A stretch of DNA of 64,000 nt, taken from assembly GCF_043789415.1 (NCBI RefSeq), contig NZ_JBDLLW010000001.1:1922001-1986000 (forward strand). The letters run 5' to 3'. Made by a program: the position numbers and the translations under genes. Source of the DNA: Renibacterium sp043789415 (GTDB lineage Bacteria > Actinomycetota > Actinomycetes > Actinomycetales > Micrococcaceae). The notes under the pieces are model-generated. The model was not told the DNA's origin. It made no database searches and worked only from the letters and a program-made list of their open reading frames with translations. This document shows, one piece after another, positions 1 to 8,685 of the stretch (position 1 is the first letter of the stretch; every line of letters starts with the position of its first letter).

Positions 1-161
1 ACCGCTTCGGAAGCGCTGCGCAGTGATTCAAAGGCCTCTTCTGCCGTGCTGCCCTGCGGTCTGGTCTGGCCATCAGCGGGTTCAAGCACGGGGGAGGGCA
101 TCTGCCTGATGGCCGCGACGATCCTGCCGGGGCAAACTCCAACGCCTTTGTAGGTCTGCAC
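1..161 (-). CDS. ptsI: PTS enzyme I, N-terminal part (cut by window edge)
   Basis: Partial gene; only the first 53 codons are in the window. Read on the minus strand from a GTG at 161, the product starts QTYKGVGVCPGRIVAAIRQM and continues with LEPADG, the N-terminus expected of phosphoenolpyruvate-protein phosphotransferase (enzyme I), which moves phosphate from PEP to HPr in the cytoplasm to drive PTS sugar uptake. A strong ribosome-binding site, GGGAGGAG, lies at 169-176 just upstream. The frame is open to the window edge. It lies downstream of the WYL regulator on the same strand, 62 bp away. The identification rests on the N-terminus alone; the His-phosphorylation site is outside the window. 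Confidence 0.72.
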   Translation of the reverse strand, partial: MQTYKGVGVCPGRIVAAIRQMPSPVLEPADGQTRPQGSTAEEAFESLRSASEA

Positions 162-223
162 TGCGATCTCCTCCCAGAATCCCTCCAAACTGCCACGGTA
201 TCAACGGTTCTGACCTTAGCCCC

Positions 224-1207
224 TCAGGGTGCTGATTTTTCCTTTGCGTCCTGTCTTTCTTCGGCGCGCTGGATTCGCAGCGTCCAGTCGTAGAGCACCC
301 TATTCAGCCCCATGGCGTCGATGAGCTCGAATTCAACTCCGCTGCTGAGCACCGCGAAGGCCGCCCAATCGGGGGAATAGGTTGAAATGGACAGCTCGCA
401 GCGATCTCCGTCGATGCTCTTCAACTCGGCCCATTGCCCCAATCGCTCTCGCAGGCTCTCCGCTGAGGCGTGCAGCAGGATCCGATAGGGGCGAGGCCCT
501 GCTGAAAGCGACTCCAGGCTGGAGACAAGATAGCTCGCGGCGTCTTCAGCCGGCAGCTCGCGTTGTCTGAAACGTTCCCCGGTATTGCGTGGCAGGCTCA
601 TTCGATCCAGCCGAAAACTGCGCCAGGCATGCCGGCCCAGATCGTAGCCCACGAGATACCAGCGCTGACGCAAGGAGACCAGGCGGTGCGGTTCGACCAA
701 ACGCTCGCTGTCCCGGCCGTCCTGGGCGGTATAGCTGAAACTGAGCCGTTCCAGGTCGCGGCACCCCTGGGCGACGGCGGTCAGCAATCCGACATTGACG
801 ATCGGCCCGCTACCGGCGGTGGGAACCGTTGCGGTTTGCAGTGCTTCGACCCTGCGCCGCAGTTTAGCGGGCATCACTTGAATGACCTTGGATAAGGCGC
901 TCACGGAAGCGTCTTCAATGCCGCTGATCGAGCCTTGAGCGGCGAGGCGGAGGCCAATGGCCAAGGCGACGGCCTCTTCGTCGTCCGCCAGCAGCGGCGG
1001 CAGCGAAGCACCAGCGGCTAATTGGTAGCCTCCGGCTGTTCCCCGGTTAGCCTCCACCGGGTAGCCGAGCTCGCGCAGCCGATCCACGTCCCGGCGCAGC
1101 GTACGCAGCGAGACCTCGAGCTTATCGGCTAGATCCTGGCCAGCCCAGAATCGATGATGCTGCAAAAGTGAGAGCAGCCTGAGGGTTCGCGAGCTGGTGT
1201 TCGCCAT
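224..1207 (-). CDS. WYL-domain transcriptional regulator
   Basis: 327 residues. An N-terminal DeoR-like winged helix (about residues 7-60, recognition helix VSLRTLRRDVDRL) is followed by a WYL ligand-sensing domain (W183-Y184-L185 followed by VGYDL) and a C-terminal WCX-type segment. This is the standard layout and length of YafY/PafBC-like regulators, which sense a ligand or nucleic acid through the WYL fold. It is 20 bp downstream of the cation efflux gene on the same strand, so the two may be cotranscribed; the target is unknown. The ATG at 1207 gives the MANTSSRTLRLLSLLQ start typical of the family. Confidence 0.85.
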   Translation of the reverse strand: MANTSSRTLRLLSLLQHHRFWAGQDLADKLEVSLRTLRRDVDRLRELGYPVEANRGTAGGYQLAAGASLPPLLADDEEAVALAIGLRLAAQGSISGIEDASVSALSKVIQVMPAKLRRRVEALQTATVPTAGSGPIVNVGLLTAVAQGCRDLERLSFSYTAQDGRDSERLVEPHRLVSLRQRWYLVGYDLGRHAWRSFRLDRMSLPRNTGERFRQRELPAEDAASYLVSSLESLSAGPRPYRILLHASAESLRERLGQWAELKSIDGDRCELSISTYSPDWAAFAVLSSGVEFELIDAMGLNRVLYDWTLRIQRAEERQDAKEKSAP

Positions 1208-1227
1208 GAAGCCATTATGAACGGCCT

Positions 1228-2247
1228 TTAGGCCGGAGATCGACCTGATTCCCGAGAACTGGCGAGCGAGGGCTCGTCCTTGGTGGAGAGCGTGATCACT
1301 GCTTCCTCGATGTAATTGAAGTTCTCCATCTCGCGCTCCAGCTTCCGCAATTTGAGCGCTACATCGTCCTCACCCTGATTGCCTTGCAGGTCGACGGCGG
1401 CCACCAGATAGAGCTTGCTGGGGCCGACGAATTCAAGGTGCAGGTAGGTCACCCGGTCGATTTCCGGCCGCTTGAGCAGCAACTCCACGGCGAGTTCCTG
1501 CACTTCGGCCGAGGCCGATTGGCCCACCAGGAAGCGCCGGTTCCGGTCGATCAGCACCACGGCGACCACGCCGAGCAGGATTCCTACCGTGATGGAGCCG
1601 ATGGCGTCCGGGATCGGCGAGCCGGTGAGTTGATGTAACAGGATGCCCAGGAAGGCGACCAGCAGGCCGATCAGCGCTGCGGCGTCCTCGGCGAAGACCG
1701 CTCGAAGCGTGGGATTCGAGCTATTGGCCACGTGCTCCAGGGTGGGTACTCGGATGGCTTGCGCGGTCTTCCTGGCCTGCCGGTAAGCCTGAGTGAAGGA
1801 GACTGCCTCGAGGGCGAAGGAGATCGCCAGCACTACGTAGGCGATCAAGAAATCTCCGGCGGGTTCAGGTTCGAACAACTCCTGAAAGCCGTGCATGATC
1901 GAGACCACAGCGCCTGCGGTGAAGAGGCCGAAGGCGGCGAACATGGACCAGATATAGGCCTCTCTGCCATAGCCCATCGGATGCCTGGCGTCCCGGGGCC
2001 GCTGGGATCGTCTGTCGGCGAACAGCAGGAAGACCTCATTCCCCGCGTCGGCCCAGGAGTGCGCAGCCTCTGCGACCATGGATGCCGAACCGGTGATCGC
2101 CGCGGCGAAGGATTTCGCTATTGCAATCAGCAGGTTGGCAACGAAAGCCAGAATCACCGTGAAGGTGCTTTCGGACTTCGTCTCTCCCGCTTCGCCGTGT
2201 TCTTTGATCGCGGTGAGCAGCGCTGACTTCCTGGATTCTTCAGCCAT
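1228..2247 (-). CDS. Cation diffusion facilitator family transporter
   Basis: 339 residues, an inner-membrane proton-coupled divalent metal exporter (zinc, cobalt or similar) by family. About six membrane segments lie in residues 30-240. The TM2 metal site shows as HSWADAGNE (H63, D67) and a TM5 acidic pair as AEDAAALIG. It is followed by a cytoplasmic C-terminal domain (about 245-320) with the ferredoxin-like fold usual for the family. The ATG at 2247 lies back-to-back with the proposed start of the esterase at 2246, so at least one of these two genes must be read from a promoter inside or very close to its neighbour. Metal specificity cannot be read from the sequence. Confidence 0.88.
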   Translation of the reverse strand: MAEESRKSALLTAIKEHGEAGETKSESTFTVILAFVANLLIAIAKSFAAAITGSASMVAEAAHSWADAGNEVFLLFADRRSQRPRDARHPMGYGREAYIWSMFAAFGLFTAGAVVSIMHGFQELFEPEPAGDFLIAYVVLAISFALEAVSFTQAYRQARKTAQAIRVPTLEHVANSSNPTLRAVFAEDAAALIGLLVAFLGILLHQLTGSPIPDAIGSITVGILLGVVAVVLIDRNRRFLVGQSASAEVQELAVELLLKRPEIDRVTYLHLEFVGPSKLYLVAAVDLQGNQGEDDVALKLRKLEREMENFNYIEEAVITLSTKDEPSLASSRESGRSPA

Positions 2248-2938
2248 GGCTAAACCTTATCCCCGTCCGGGTGCCAGCGGATATTATGAGGGGATGCTGC
2301 AAGCGGTCTGGTCCAAGCCCGAAGCTGAGCGGGCAGACACGCCCTTGCTCGTGATGCTGCACGGTTATGGGGCCGACGAGCAATACATGGCCCAGCACTT
2401 TCAGGCCATGCCGCAGAGTTTCACCTGCGTGGCTCCGCGGGGTGGCTTCGATATGGATGGAATCTATGGCTGGTTCCTGCTCGATTACTTCCTGAACAAT
2501 GACTTCGCTCAGGTGGTCTCTGCCGCAAACCAGGTATTTGGCTGGCTCGATGCCGAGTTGGCGAAGCATCGGTTCAGTAGCGTCAGCCTGCTCGGCCATT
2601 CGCAGGGTATGGCGATGGCGAGCACGCTGCTCCGCCTGCGGCAGCAGAGTTTTGCCGCCGTCGTCGGGTTTTCCGGGTTCGTCCTCAACAACCCCCTGCT
2701 GGGGGCTTTAGAGCCGCTGAATCACCGGGTGCCCTTCTTCTGGGCCAGGGATGAGGCGGATCTGGTGATCAATCCGGATGCTGTAGAGTTCACCGGCGAG
2801 TGGCTCGCCGAGAACACCCTTCTCCAACAAGAGCTCTACTCGGGAATGGGGCATTCGATCGGCCCGGCTGAGCTGATCGATGCCAGTTCTTTCCTGACTC
2901 TCAAGGTTCCCGGCTCCTTCCGGCCTTCCGCTAGCTAA
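2246..2938 (+). CDS. Alpha/beta-hydrolase, phospholipase/carboxylesterase type
   Basis: 230 residues from the ATG at 2246; the frame is open upstream to 2078, but that part is antisense to the efflux gene and is unlikely to be coding. A second possible start is ATG 2294. The LMLHGYGADE-like oxyanion region (VMLHGYGADE, about 37-46), nucleophile elbow GHSQG (Ser119), a downstream acid in EADLVI and His203 in GMGHSIG make the catalytic triad of the YpfH/EstB-type cytoplasmic esterases. The substrate is unknown. It is followed after 146 bp by the PadR operon, which has its own promoter. Confidence 0.82.
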   Translation: MAKPYPRPGASGYYEGMLQAVWSKPEAERADTPLLVMLHGYGADEQYMAQHFQAMPQSFTCVAPRGGFDMDGIYGWFLLDYFLNNDFAQVVSAANQVFGWLDAELAKHRFSSVSLLGHSQGMAMASTLLRLRQQSFAAVVGFSGFVLNNPLLGALEPLNHRVPFFWARDEADLVINPDAVEFTGEWLAENTLLQQELYSGMGHSIGPAELIDASSFLTLKVPGSFRPSAS

Positions 2939-3016
2939 GCGCGCCCCTGGGGTACGGGGGTAAACGGCGGCAGTTCAAGGCCGCTCAGATTCATTGCATC
3001 CTCCCGGAGGAAGACT

Positions 3017-3059
3017 TGTATTCAAGCTACTTAGCGTTACTATGTACTAGTAGCTAGTA
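3017..3059 (+). promoter_or_regulatory. Promoter and dyad operator of the padR operon
   Basis: A -35-like TTGTAT (3017-3022) and -10 TACTAT (3038-3043), 15 bp apart, are followed directly by the perfect inverted repeat TACTAG-TAG-CTAGTA (3045-3059). The position over the start of transcription suits autorepression by the PadR protein encoded 25 bp downstream. PadR operators are AT-rich dyads, which agrees, but binding is inferred. Confidence 0.5.
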
Positions 3060-3084
3060 TCACTGAGTAGTAAGGGGGTGTCCG

Positions 3085-3414
3085 ATGGGCAAGCAGATGA
3101 CAGAAATGCTCAAGGGGACGCTGGAGGGCATTGTGCTTGCCTTCCTGACCGGGAATCCGGCCTATGGATATGAGATCACCACGATGCTCCGGGCAAAGGG
3201 ATTCACCGATATTGCCGAAGGCACGGTCTACGCACTGCTCGTGCGGATCGAGCAGAAGGGCCTGGTGGACGTCGAAAAACGGCCCTCCGAGAAGGGGCCG
3301 CCGCGCAAGGTGTATTCACTCAACGAACAAGGCAGAAAAGAACTGGACGAATTCTGGACCACATGGAGCTTTCTCTCCGAACGGTTAGAACAGCTCCGAA
3401 AGGGAGGGCACTGA
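3085..3414 (+). CDS. PadR family transcriptional regulator
   Basis: 109 residues. Winged helix with the PadR signature (LKGTLEGIVLAFL, GYEITTMLR, EGTVYALLVRIEQKGLV, GPPRKVYSL). PadR proteins repress efflux or detoxification operons and are released by small hydrophobic ligands. The ATG at 3085 has the ribosome site AAGGGGG 6-7 bp upstream. It is the first gene of a compact operon: the next start is one base after its stop, and the DUF1048 and ABC genes overlap, so it probably controls this exporter and itself through the dyad at 3045-3059. Confidence 0.9.
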   Translation: MGKQMTEMLKGTLEGIVLAFLTGNPAYGYEITTMLRAKGFTDIAEGTVYALLVRIEQKGLVDVEKRPSEKGPPRKVYSLNEQGRKELDEFWTTWSFLSERLEQLRKGGH

Positions 3415-3415
3415 A

Positions 3416-3778
3416 ATGGGTATCTCGGATTTCACGTCAAAGATGATCGGCGAGAAGCGGCGCTGGCGGCAGTACAAAGCACGGGCCGCGCAGCTTCCTC
3501 CGGCATATCGCACGGCAATCAACGCCTTGGAGCGTTATCTGCTGTACTTCGGCCCCGGGGATGGCACCACGATGGCGGTGATGTTCGAAGACCTCGCCGA
3601 TCTCTTCGAGCAGAGCATCGCTGACGGCGCGCCGGTCCGGTCGATCGTCGGGGATGATCCGGTGGAGTTCGCCGAGGCTTTCCTGCGGAACTATCCGAAC
3701 GGCTCCTGGGTCGTCAAGGAACGGCAGCGGCTGGTCAAGGCGATCAAAGGTGTGACCGATCAGCAGGAAACCCCGTGA
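3416..3778 (+). CDS. DUF1048 family protein
   Basis: 120 residues, mostly helical. The stretch around LPPAYRTAINALERYL and the later DDPVEFAEAFLRNYP segment fit the DUF1048 family, small proteins usually encoded between a PadR regulator and an ABC exporter, as here. No enzymatic motif is visible; a role as accessory factor or co-regulator of the neighbouring exporter is inferred from position only. Its TGA overlaps the GTG of the ATPase gene (GTGA), so the two are translationally coupled. Confidence 0.78.
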   Translation: MGISDFTSKMIGEKRRWRQYKARAAQLPPAYRTAINALERYLLYFGPGDGTTMAVMFEDLADLFEQSIADGAPVRSIVGDDPVEFAEAFLRNYPNGSWVVKERQRLVKAIKGVTDQQETP

Positions 3779-4581
3779 GCGCGCTAGCCGCTCCGTTCGG
3801 CGGGGACGCAGCGATCCGGGTGCAGGGCGTTGAGAAATCCTACGGTGCTCTGCCGGTGCTGCGCGGAGTGGATTTCGAGGTGGCACGCGGCAGTATCTTC
3901 GCGCTGCTCGGCTCGAACGGAGCCGGAAAGACCACGATGGTGAAAATCCTTTGCACATTGCTCACACCGGACGCCGGTCAAGCCACCGTGGAAGATCTCG
4001 ACGTCGTCGGTCGGGCCTCCGAAGTGCGGGAGTCGATCAGCTTGACCGGGCAGTTCGCCGCCGTCGATGAGATCCTCTCCGGCCGGGAGAATCTGGTGCT
4101 GATCGCCAAACTGCGGCATCTGGGCAATCCTGGCCAACTGGCGGATGAGCTTCTCAGTCGCTTCAGTCTCACCGAGGCAGCCAACAGAAAAGTGGCCACC
4201 TACTCGGGAGGGATGCGCCGTCGCCTGGACATCGCGATGAGCTTGATCGGGCAGCCGAAGGTGATCTTCCTCGACGAGCCCACCACCGGTCTCGACCCGG
4301 AAGCGCGTCTCGAGGTGTGGCAAGCGGTCAAGAAACTAGCTAGCTCAGGAACCACCGTGCTGCTCACCACCCAATACCTCGAAGAGGCTGAGCAACTCGC
4401 GGATCGGATCGCGATTCTGCACCAGGGCAGCATCATCGCGAACGGCACTCTCGCCGAGCTGAAGCAGTTGCTGCCGCCGGCGGAGGTCGAATACGTCGAG
4501 AAGCAACCCAGCCTGGAAGACATCTTCCTCGCCTTAATCGGCGGTGGAAATCCGGATGAACCAGCGAAGGACAGATCATGA
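3775..4581 (+). CDS. ABC exporter ATPase, DrrA-like
   Basis: 268 residues. Walker A is GSNGAGKTT (about 46-54), the signature YSGGMRRRLDIAMSL, Walker B KVIFLDEPTTGLDPEA, and the H-loop region is replaced by LLTTQYLEEAEQLADRI, the TTQYLEEAE form typical of daunorubicin-resistance-type (DrrA) ATPases. It powers export through the ABC-2 permease encoded next, whose ATG overlaps its stop (ATGA). The GTG start at 3775 is set by the overlap with the DUF1048 stop. Likely substrate: a hydrophobic drug or lipid; not determinable here. Confidence 0.9.
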   Translation: MSALAAPFGGDAAIRVQGVEKSYGALPVLRGVDFEVARGSIFALLGSNGAGKTTMVKILCTLLTPDAGQATVEDLDVVGRASEVRESISLTGQFAAVDEILSGRENLVLIAKLRHLGNPGQLADELLSRFSLTEAANRKVATYSGGMRRRLDIAMSLIGQPKVIFLDEPTTGLDPEARLEVWQAVKKLASSGTTVLLTTQYLEEAEQLADRIAILHQGSIIANGTLAELKQLLPPAEVEYVEKQPSLEDIFLALIGGGNPDEPAKDRS

Positions 4582-5348
4582 GCAGATATTTCTTCAAGGA
4601 CACCACTGTTTTGCTGGGCCGCTCAATGCGGCACATTTTCCGAAGCGTGGACACCATCATCACCACGGCCATTACACCGATCGCGCTGATGCTGCTCTTC
4701 GTCTATGTTTTCGGCGGCGCCATCAAGACCAGTATCAGCAGTGACGAAAACTATGTTGATTACCTGCTGCCGGGCATTATGCTGATCGCCATCGCCTCGG
4801 GCATCGCCTACACCGCGGTTCGCTTATTCACCGATCTGAAGAGCGGCATTTTCGAGCGCTTCCAGTCCATGCCGATCGCTCGATCCGCGGTGCTGTGGGC
4901 ACATGTGCTCACCTCGCTGGTGGCCAATGCGCTCTCCTTGGCGATCATCGTGTTGGTGGCGCTATTGATGGGCTTCCGCACTGCGGCGAGCCCACTGGCC
5001 TGGCTTGCCGTGATCGGAATCCTGGCACTGTTCACCCTGGCGCTCACCTGGCTGGCGGTCATCGCGGGTCTCTCGGCCAAATCGGTCGACGGAGCCAGCG
5101 GCTTCTCCTATCCATTGATCTTCCTGCCCTTCATCTCCTCGGCCTTCGTGCCCACCGATACGATGCCGGCCCCGGTGCGGGTTTTCGCCGAGAATCAGCC
5201 GGTCACCTCGATCGTCACGACCATTCAAGACCTATTCGCTGGCCGCCCGGTCGGCGGTAGCATCTGGATCGCCCTCGCCTGGTGCCTGGGCATCCTGGTG
5301 ATCGCGTATATCTTCGCCACGGTGGTCTATCGGCGCAAGATTAGCTGA
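4578..5348 (+). CDS. ABC-2 type permease, DrrB-like
   Basis: 256 residues with six predicted membrane spans (first about 24-46, last at 230-250) and the ABC-2 motif region LPFISSAFVPTDTMPAPVRVFAENQPVT, shown here only by its core FVPTDTMP. This is the standard form of DrrB/NodJ-like permeases that pair with the ATPase encoded upstream. Translation is coupled through ATGA. It is the last gene of the PadR operon; no hairpin terminator was seen in the 86 bp that follow. Confidence 0.88.
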   Translation: MSRYFFKDTTVLLGRSMRHIFRSVDTIITTAITPIALMLLFVYVFGGAIKTSISSDENYVDYLLPGIMLIAIASGIAYTAVRLFTDLKSGIFERFQSMPIARSAVLWAHVLTSLVANALSLAIIVLVALLMGFRTAASPLAWLAVIGILALFTLALTWLAVIAGLSAKSVDGASGFSYPLIFLPFISSAFVPTDTMPAPVRVFAENQPVTSIVTTIQDLFAGRPVGGSIWIALAWCLGILVIAYIFATVVYRRKIS

Positions 5349-5434
5349 GACGAGCACGCGAAGGCCCTGGAGTTTCGCTGCGGGCAAAAGGGTTCAGCCG
5401 GGGCTGCCGATCCGTAGTCCCCTAAGCTGGGAGC

Positions 5435-6304
5435 ATGGCAAAGACACCAGCCAGGCAGAAACCCAATCGAGCGATGAAGATCGCCGCGGGGGCTGCCTTC
5501 ACCCCGGAAGGGCAGCCCAAACCCGCCTTACAGCAAGCCCTGAGCCGTGCTGTGGAGAGTCAGCGGCCCCTGGCCCAGGCGAATCTGCGGCGATTGCGGC
5601 GCAAACTGCCGCAGGCTACTCCGGGCGAGCTGGCCTTGAAGCTGGACCGCGAATTTATTAATACCGTGACCGGCTCGGGTGCGGCCATCGGCGCCACCGC
5701 GATCATTCCCGGGATCGGCACCTTGGCCTCGCTGGGGATCTCCGCGGGAGCCACCTTGATGTTCCTCGAAGCCTCGGCGCTCTATGCGCTGTCCATCGCT
5801 GAACTCCATGGAGTCCATCTCGACGATCCGGAACGCGCGCAAACCGCCGTGATGGCGATTATGTTGGGAGAGGAAGGCACCTCACTCATGCAGGCCTTCG
5901 CCGGTCATGCCCTGGGCAGGGGCGGTACTCCGCTGAACGCTTGGGGTACCGCGCTCGGCAAGGGGCTTCCCAGTACCGCGGTGAAAGCCATTGGATCGCG
6001 GGTGCAGAAGATGTTCATCCGGCGGTTAATGCTCAGTCAGGGCGGAGCGATGATGGGCCGTTTGGTGCCTTTCGGCATCGGTGCGGTGATCGGCGGTGCC
6101 GGGAATCTGATGATGGGCCGCTCCGTGGTGAAGGCCACCAAGATCGCCTTCGGGCCACCGCCGCTGGATTTTCGTGGTGAGTTGGCGCTGCCGCCGGTCA
6201 AGATGATCGACGGCGCCCCGACGTCGCACGCTCTTGAATGGCGGAGGCCGCTGAAGGCCATCGGCTCCAGATTGCCCGGACCCCGGAAGTCGCAGCATGA
6301 CTGA
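5435..6304 (+). CDS. Membrane-associated protein, EcsC-like
   Basis: 289 residues. A basic N-terminus is followed by two glycine-rich hydrophobic stretches: GSGAAIGATAIIPGIGTLAS (about 78-97) with a segment running to LSIAELHGV, and a later GRLVPFGIGAVIGGAGNLMM (about 222-241). The PGxGT motif followed by a hydrophobic segment and an ER-type helix resembles EcsC-family proteins, whose function is poorly known. It is the first gene of the run that continues into pxpA, overlapping it by 8 bp, which suggests cotranscription. It could be an unrelated actinobacterial membrane protein; the EcsC link is tentative. Confidence 0.6.
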   Translation: MAKTPARQKPNRAMKIAAGAAFTPEGQPKPALQQALSRAVESQRPLAQANLRRLRRKLPQATPGELALKLDREFINTVTGSGAAIGATAIIPGIGTLASLGISAGATLMFLEASALYALSIAELHGVHLDDPERAQTAVMAIMLGEEGTSLMQAFAGHALGRGGTPLNAWGTALGKGLPSTAVKAIGSRVQKMFIRRLMLSQGGAMMGRLVPFGIGAVIGGAGNLMMGRSVVKATKIAFGPPPLDFRGELALPPVKMIDGAPTSHALEWRRPLKAIGSRLPGPRKSQHD

Positions 6305-7061
6305 ACTGAGGATCGATCTGAACAGCGACCTCGGGGAATCCTTCGGATCCTGGTCGCTGGGCGACGACGAAGCGCTGCTCTCCCTGGTCAGCAGCGCCAA
6401 CCTGGCCTGTGGCTTCCACGCCGGTGATCCGCTCACCATCTTGCGAACCGCGAAAACCGCAGTCGAGAACCGGGTGGCGGTCGGGGCGCATCCGGGGTAC
6501 CGGGACTTGGCCGGTTTCGGGCGGAGGTTCCTCGATCTGAGTTCGGATGAGCTCTATGGGGATGTGCTTTACCAGCTCTCCGCGATCGACGGCATGCTGC
6601 GTACCGTGGGTGCCGCGTTGAGTTATGTGAAACCGCATGGAGCGCTTTACAACCGGATCGCCGTTGATCGGCAGCAGGCCAAGGCAGTCGCCGCCGCGGT
6701 ACGGGATTTCCGTGCCGGGCTGCCGATGCTGGGCATGCCAGGTTCGGTCATTGAGTCGGTGTGCCAGGAACTGGAGGTGCCGTTTTTCCGTGAGGCGTTC
6801 GTTGACCGCGGCTATCTCGCCGACGGCACCCTGATGCCACGCGGAGCCGCTGGAGCGCTGCTTCACGACGTCGAATCGGTTGCCGAACGGGCGCTGCAGA
6901 TGGCGCTCGAAGGCACGGTCACCGCCGAGGGTGGCTCAGTGATCTCGCTGCGCCCAGATTCACTGTGCGTGCACGGGGACACCCCGGGTGCGGTCGCGAT
7001 GGCGAGCGCGGTGCGCGAGGTCTTGAGCGGAGCGGGGGTCCGGATTGAGCGCTTTGCCTGA
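6297..7061 (+). CDS. pxpA: 5-oxoprolinase subunit A (LamB/YcsF family)
   Basis: 254 residues, normal length. The N-terminus IDLNSDLGESFGSW, the segment LVSSANLACGFHAGDP, GAHPGYRDLAGFGRR, and YVKPHGALYNR are diagnostic of the YcsF family. With PxpB and PxpC it forms the ATP-dependent 5-oxoprolinase that opens pyroglutamate to glutamate in the cytoplasm, a damage-repair reaction. The three subunits follow each other with overlapping ends, giving equal synthesis. The start ATG at 6297 lies 8 bp inside the upstream EcsC-like gene. Confidence 0.93.
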   Translation: MTELRIDLNSDLGESFGSWSLGDDEALLSLVSSANLACGFHAGDPLTILRTAKTAVENRVAVGAHPGYRDLAGFGRRFLDLSSDELYGDVLYQLSAIDGMLRTVGAALSYVKPHGALYNRIAVDRQQAKAVAAAVRDFRAGLPMLGMPGSVIESVCQELEVPFFREAFVDRGYLADGTLMPRGAAGALLHDVESVAERALQMALEGTVTAEGGSVISLRPDSLCVHGDTPGAVAMASAVREVLSGAGVRIERFA

Positions 7062-7743
7062 ATCGGATTCCGCGGCGTCCCCGGTATTGCTGCCCTGCGG
7101 AGATAGTGCGATCCTCGCCGAACTGCCGACGCTGAACCAGGTGCTGGCGCTCTATCGGGCGCTTTCCCCGGTTCCGGAAGGCGTTCTGGACGTGGTACCC
7201 GCAGCGCGCACCATCCTGGTGACCTTCGACCCGGAGCGGCTCCGGATGGAGGCGGTCAGAACCTGGCTCTTGGCGGCGCGGCCCATCGAGCGAGCTGTCT
7301 CGGAGGGGCCGCTGGTGACCATCGAGGTCTGCTACGACGGGCCCGATCTTGCCGAGGTCGCCCAGTACCTCGCGATCTCCGAGGACGAGCTGGTGGAGTT
7401 GCACACCGGCTCGGAGTGGACAGCTGCTTTCACCGGTTTCGCCCCGGGCTTCGCCTATCTGGTGACCTCGCACGAGAAGCTCCGGGTGCCACGGCGGAAC
7501 ACCCCGCGCACCTCGGTCCCGGCGGGCTCGGTGGCGCTCGCGGGCGAATTCAGCGCGATCTACCCGAGCAGCTCACCGGCGGGCTGGCAACTGATTGGGC
7601 ATACCTCCGCCCAGCTGTGGGACGCCGGTCAAGCGAGCGCCGGACTTTCCGGCTCAGCGCGCTCGCGCGACGAACGCCCGGGCACGTCGAACTCGCCCGC
7701 ATTGATCGTGCCCGGTACCCGGGTTCGCTTCACGGCACTATGA
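7045..7743 (+). CDS. pxpB: 5-oxoprolinase subunit B
   Basis: 232 residues, carboxyltransferase domain of the KipI/PxpB type. Recognised by FTGFAPGFAYLV and the RRNTPRTSVPAGSVALAG segment, then YPSSSPAGWQLIGHT. The proposed start is TTG at 7045, 17 bp inside pxpA, preceded by AGCGGGGG at a proper distance. A variable insertion (about residues 193-220, rich in Ser, Arg and Gly) precedes the C-terminal LIVPGTRVRF. Its stop overlaps the pxpC start (ATGA). Confidence 0.92.
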   Translation: MSALPESDSAASPVLLPCGDSAILAELPTLNQVLALYRALSPVPEGVLDVVPAARTILVTFDPERLRMEAVRTWLLAARPIERAVSEGPLVTIEVCYDGPDLAEVAQYLAISEDELVELHTGSEWTAAFTGFAPGFAYLVTSHEKLRVPRRNTPRTSVPAGSVALAGEFSAIYPSSSPAGWQLIGHTSAQLWDAGQASAGLSGSARSRDERPGTSNSPALIVPGTRVRFTAL

Positions 7744-8612
7744 CGGCGCGGGTTATCGAGCCGGGACCGCTCGCCTTGGTTCAGGACCTGGGCCGCCCCG
7801 GCGCTTCCGGCTTGGGTCTGGGGCCGGGCGGGGCGCTGGATCGGACCGCCTTGCGAGCCGCCAACGCCCTCGTGGGGAACCCGGCGTCCTCAGCAGCGCT
7901 CGAAATCCTGCTCGGTGGTTTCTCCCTGCGCTTTCTCGAGCCCGCTATGGTTTCGGTCACCGGGGCACGCGGTGAGCTGCGGATTGACGGTGAACTCGTG
8001 CAACAGCATGTGGCACATGCTGTCGCGGCCGGTTCTCGGGTGAGCATCGGCACAGCCAGTGCGGGGCTTCGGTTCTATTTGGCGGTCGCCGGGGGAGTGG
8101 CCACCGAAGAGCTCGCTGGTTCCCGTTCGCGGGATGTGCTGGCCGGAATGGGCCCGCCGCCGCTCAGCGCGGGCCAGTTGCTCAGTTTCGGCCGGCTTGC
8201 CTTCTCTGAGGGGTCTGGAAATTCGCCGCAGCGTGCGCAGGTCCTGCGGGATCCACCCCGGGGTGAACGATCCATCTCACTCAGGTTGACGCCGGGTCCA
8301 CGGCTGGATTGGTTCGCGCCCGGAGCTTGGGCGGCTCTGCTCGCGCAGCCGTGGTCGATCTCGGCAGAGAGCAATCGGATCGCTGCCCGGCTCATGGGTA
8401 GGCCGCTGGAATTCGCCCGTACCGAACAACTGCTCAGTGAAGGTATGGTCAGCGGGGCGCTTCAGGTGCCACCCTCGGGGCTGCCGATGATCTTTCTGGC
8501 CGACCACCCGGTGACCGGCGGCTACCCGGTGATCGCCGTCGTCCGAGGTGCCGATCTCGACCTGCTTGGCCAAGCCCAGCCCGGTCAGCGGTTGAACTTT
8601 CTCCAGGGCTGA
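7740..8612 (+). CDS. pxpC: 5-oxoprolinase subunit C
   Basis: 290 residues from ATG 7740. Biotin-dependent carboxyltransferase-like domain (KipA/PxpC): EPGPLALVQDLGRPGASG at the N-terminus, GGALDRTALRAANALVGNP, a later SNRIAARLMGRPLEF and the end DHPVTGGYPVIAVVRGADLD. The frame is open upstream to 7416, but that part is antisense or alternate-frame reading of pxpB, and the overlap ATGA with pxpB fixes the start. Together with PxpA and PxpB it completes the oxoprolinase. Confidence 0.92.
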   Translation: MTARVIEPGPLALVQDLGRPGASGLGLGPGGALDRTALRAANALVGNPASSAALEILLGGFSLRFLEPAMVSVTGARGELRIDGELVQQHVAHAVAAGSRVSIGTASAGLRFYLAVAGGVATEELAGSRSRDVLAGMGPPPLSAGQLLSFGRLAFSEGSGNSPQRAQVLRDPPRGERSISLRLTPGPRLDWFAPGAWAALLAQPWSISAESNRIAARLMGRPLEFARTEQLLSEGMVSGALQVPPSGLPMIFLADHPVTGGYPVIAVVRGADLDLLGQAQPGQRLNFLQG

Positions 8613-8685
8613 GTTCTGTGCGCTGAATCGCTGCTTCGGTTCGCGGTAGCCCAGATATCGGGCAACCCGCGGTGGGCGCAGTTGG

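Noticed and set aside
7416..7739. Upstream extension of the pxpC frame
   Set aside because: The PxpC family starts at the ATG 7740; the upstream part lies in the out-of-frame pxpB region.
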